Shown here: positions 61,822 to 64,000 of the stretch, piece by piece
Layout of the letters: every line of letters begins with the position of its first letter
Numbering within the stretch: position 1 is the stretch's first letter
Source of the DNA: Tardiphaga sp051811025
GTDB taxonomy: Bacteria; Pseudomonadota; Alphaproteobacteria; Rhizobiales; Xanthobacteraceae
Reading direction: 5' to 3'
Length of the DNA: 64,000 nucleotides
Assembly: GCF_051811025.1 (NCBI RefSeq)
Contig: NZ_JBPWQE010000001.1
Coordinates: 930,001-994,000 of the forward strand
The notes under the pieces: generated by a model
The model's input: the letters and a program-made list of their open reading frames with translations, nothing else
Told to the model about the DNA's origin: nothing
Databases searched by the model: none
Translations under genes and position numbers: made by a program

Positions 61822-62853
61822 ATGAAGACACTTATCACTCTTTTTGTTTCAGGATTGGTGTGCGCCGAAGTCGTCGCCGCGCAGGCTCAAGCACCAGCGG
61901 GCGGCACCGTGCCTGTCACTCTGGATAATTTTGCCCGTGCCGAGTCCGATGCCTATATCGGTAATCTTCTCAAGGACGGCAAGTTGGGAAAGTTCAAGCA
62001 TAACCGCGAGCCGGCGAGCATCGATGATCAGACGGTCATTCGTCTCAACCGCGACACACTCTATTCCTTTGCCGTATTCGACCTCGACGCGGGGCCTGTA
62101 ACCGTCACGATGCCGAACGCGGGCAAGCGCTTTATGTCGCTGCAGATTATTAACGAGGACCACTATGTTCCGGCTGTCTATTACGGTGCCGGATCATACA
62201 AGCTGACAAAGGAAAATGTCGGCACGCGGTACGTCGTGGCCGGTGTCCGTACGCTCGTCGATCCGAACAATCCCGCGGACCTCAAGCAGGTTCACGATCT
62301 TCAGGACGCGATCAAGGCGAGCCAGAAAGGCGAAGGGAAGCTCGATCTTCCGAATTGGGATCAGGCGGCCCGGAAAGATATCCACGACGCGCTTCTGGTG
62401 CTGGCGAAATATGCAGGCGGCTTCTCGCATGCCTTCGGCACCAAAGGGCAGGTCGACCCTGTCAGGCATTTGATCGGCACGTCGGCGGGCTGGGGAGGCA
62501 ATCCCGACAAGGACGCGACCTATCTCAGCTTCTCGCCATCGAAGAATGACGGCAACACGATCTACAAACTCAACGTTAAGGACGTGCCGGTCGATGCGTT
62601 CTGGTCGGTCAGTCTCTACAATGCTGCCGGCTACTACGAGAAAAACCCGTACAACGCCTATTCGCTCAACAATCTTACTTCGAAAAAGAATGCCGATGGT
62701 TCGGTGAGCATCCAGTTCGGCGGCTGTGACGGCAAAATCCCAAACTGCCTGCCGACCATGAAGGGCTGGAACTACACCGTGCGGCTCTATCGTCCGCGCG
62801 CCGAAATCCTCACCGGAAAATGGAAATTCCCGGAGGCGCAAGCGGTCAATTAA
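61822..62853 (+). CDS. DUF1254/DUF1214 family protein, exported (second copy)
   Basis: This 343-residue relative of the upstream gene has a Sec signal (ITLFVSGLVCAEVVAAQAQA), NRDTLYSFAVFDLDAGPVTV and a C-terminal GWNYTVRLYRPRAEILTG-type DUF1214 end. It is about 95 residues shorter and not a close copy, so an old duplication or separate recruitment is likely. AAAGGAATTT precedes the ATG. 10 nt separate it from the DUF3302 gene. Confidence 0.86.
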   Translation: MKTLITLFVSGLVCAEVVAAQAQAPAGGTVPVTLDNFARAESDAYIGNLLKDGKLGKFKHNREPASIDDQTVIRLNRDTLYSFAVFDLDAGPVTVTMPNAGKRFMSLQIINEDHYVPAVYYGAGSYKLTKENVGTRYVVAGVRTLVDPNNPADLKQVHDLQDAIKASQKGEGKLDLPNWDQAARKDIHDALLVLAKYAGGFSHAFGTKGQVDPVRHLIGTSAGWGGNPDKDATYLSFSPSKNDGNTIYKLNVKDVPVDAFWSVSLYNAAGYYEKNPYNAYSLNNLTSKKNADGSVSIQFGGCDGKIPNCLPTMKGWNYTVRLYRPRAEILTGKWKFPEAQAVN

Positions 62854-62863
62854 GGAGGCCTGG

Positions 62864-63109
62864 ATGAGCGGATTCGACATCTTCGCCTGGATCGTTTTGA
62901 TCATCCTCGCTACCTGCATTATCGGCGTATTCTGTATCGCCGGCTGGCTGCCCGGGCACATCGCGAAAACCCGCGGTCATCCGCAGGCGGAGGCAGTGAC
63001 GGTCGCGGGCTGGGTGACCCTGATCTGCGGCTTCGCGCTCTGGCCGGTCGCGCTCATCTGGGCTTACGTCGATGTCCCTGTCTCCAGCAAGAGGGAGCAG
63101 CAATCATGA
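62864..63109 (+). CDS. DUF3302 inner-membrane protein
   Basis: The 81-residue protein has two hydrophobic helices (about residues 7-27 and 44-66) around a polar loop (PGHIAKTRGHPQAEAV). It matches DUF3302, a family usually encoded directly before HlyD-type membrane-fusion proteins in Gram-negative bacteria. It probably assists that transporter. AAGGAGG precedes the ATG, and its stop overlaps the next ATG. Confidence 0.87.
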   Translation: MSGFDIFAWIVLIILATCIIGVFCIAGWLPGHIAKTRGHPQAEAVTVAGWVTLICGFALWPVALIWAYVDVPVSSKREQQS

Positions 63110-64000
63110 TGATCGCGATCATGGCGGTTTATCTGGTTCTGCTGTTCGTTCTTGTGCGAACTGGTATTGTTCGTTTCAACCTCTTCTGGAAATGCTCTCC
63201 TTTCATTGTCCTTCTGCTTTTGAACCTGTTGCTGTTCATTCCGATGGGATGGGGCGCGCCGCAGGGGCCCGCACTGGTGGTCCGCCACTCGGTCTCCATC
63301 GTCCCGGACGTCGCCGGTGAGGTGATCGATGTTCCGGTCGCCGCCAACACCCCGCTCAAAGCAGGTGATGTGCTGTTCAGGATCGACCCGGTGCCCTACG
63401 AAGCCCAGGTCAAGGCGATCGAGGCGCAACTGAAATTGTCGGATATGCGCCTTGCCCAGATGACGCAGCTGTTCGAGCGCGATTCCGGCCGCGGCTTCGA
63501 TGTTGAGCAGCGGCAATCGGAGGTCGATCAGCTGAGTGCACAGCGCGATAGCGCGCGGTGGAATCTGGACAAGACCATCGTGCGCGCACCGGCCGATGGA
63601 TATGTGACCAATCTCGCGCTGCGCAAGGGCGCGCGAGTGGCAAATCTTCCTCTGACGCCGGTGATGGCCTTCATCGACACGTCGGATACGATTGTCGGCG
63701 TCGAGATCGCGCAGAACGATGCGAGGTACCTGCGAGTCGGGCAGTCGGTCGAAGTGACGTTCAAGTTTCTCCCGGGCAAGATCTATACGGGGCGGGTGGA
63801 AAGTATCCTGCAAGCTGTCGCCACAGGGCAGACTCAGACGTCGGGCGTTGCCGTGATGCCGAAGGCAGTGCAGTCCGCGCCTTTCGTCGCCCGTGTGAAG
63901 CTCGACGACGCCGGGATTGCAGCGCAGTTGCCGGCGGGAAGTGCCGGCGAGGCCGCCATCTTCACCGAGCACGTCAAGGCAACCCATATTATCCGCAAGG
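63106..64000 (+). CDS. HlyD/EmrA-type membrane-fusion protein (3' cut by window end)
   Basis: 298 residues are visible without a stop. Two N-terminal hydrophobic helices (IMAVYLVLLFVLV and SPFIVLLLLNLLLFIPM) are followed by a biotinyl-lipoyl half (VVRHSVSIVPDVAGEVIDVP), a short coiled coil (AIEAQLKLSDMRLAQMTQLF), the second lipoyl half (VRAPADGYVTNL) and a beta-barrel. This is the layout of the YibH/AaeA-like efflux adaptors paired with DUF3302. It bridges an inner-membrane pump to the outer membrane. The ATG at 63106 overlaps the preceding stop. Confidence 0.9.
   Translation, partial: MMIAIMAVYLVLLFVLVRTGIVRFNLFWKCSPFIVLLLLNLLLFIPMGWGAPQGPALVVRHSVSIVPDVAGEVIDVPVAANTPLKAGDVLFRIDPVPYEAQVKAIEAQLKLSDMRLAQMTQLFERDSGRGFDVEQRQSEVDQLSAQRDSARWNLDKTIVRAPADGYVTNLALRKGARVANLPLTPVMAFIDTSDTIVGVEIAQNDARYLRVGQSVEVTFKFLPGKIYTGRVESILQAVATGQTQTSGVAVMPKAVQSAPFVARVKLDDAGIAAQLPAGSAGEAAIFTEHVKATHIIRK

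Overview
The window is about 62 percent GC, dense, and mostly plus strand. The core block murA, DUF2948, hisD, UPF0262, LMW-phosphatase-like, maf, yacG and tRNA-Phe, together with the catabolic content, points to an alphaproteobacterium of the Nitrobacteraceae (Bradyrhizobium, Rhodopseudomonas, Tardiphaga or Afipia type). The genus is inferred and was not tested. No rRNA operon, CRISPR array, intact insertion sequence or intact prophage was seen.

1-7.9 kb: an aerobic benzoyl-CoA (box) cluster. It runs: the end of an alpha/beta hydrolase, a DUF309 protein, boxC, boxB, boxA, and a feruloyl-CoA-synthetase-like ligase, followed by a strong hairpin. 8.2-20.3 kb: a tightly packed run of 12 genes. 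These are an Asp/Glu-racemase-like protein, a glyoxalase-fold protein, a DUF2817 M14-like hydrolase, a quinone-oxidoreductase-like MDR, a thioesterase, a five-gene peptide-type ABC importer, an acyl-CoA ligase and an SDR. An Lrp/AsnC regulator follows at 20.5 kb. The same 15-bp palindrome, CGCAAT-N3-ATTGCG, lies exactly 57 nt before the start codon of both the first gene of the run and the lrp gene. This suggests one Lrp-controlled, so far unassigned uptake-and-degradation system.

21-28.3 kb: tRNA-Thr; a cyclic-nucleotide-domain flavoprotein that resembles thioredoxin reductase but lacks the CxxC, paired with a UBP-type zinc-finger protein; an exported epoxide-hydrolase-like protein; a membrane protein; and a divergent TetR/SDR pair with a perfect palindrome between them. 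28.4-33.6 kb: the housekeeping block, ending at tRNA-Phe(GAA), beside which lies a frameshifted integrase remnant.

34-52.6 kb: a one-carbon and methylated-amine block. It holds a GbdR-like AraC regulator, a ybaK-type deacylase, heterotetrameric sarcosine oxidase soxBDAG, serine dehydratase, glyA, folB, purU, a branched-chain-type ABC importer, a divergent M19 'dipeptidase' and a DUF5943-type protein. The likely flow is uptake of a methylated amine, sarcosine to glycine plus methylene-THF, glycine to serine to pyruvate, with PurU returning free THF. 52.6-53.7 kb is decaying DNA with IclR and isochorismatase-family remnants.

53.8-64 kb: an AraC regulator and a SphA/MetA-type outer-membrane protein on the minus strand. 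Then comes a plus-strand run of formylglycine-generating enzyme, Tat-exported sulfatase with a CxAxR variant motif, exported HAD phosphatase-like protein, two DUF1254/DUF1214 proteins, a DUF3302 protein and a membrane-fusion protein cut by the window end.
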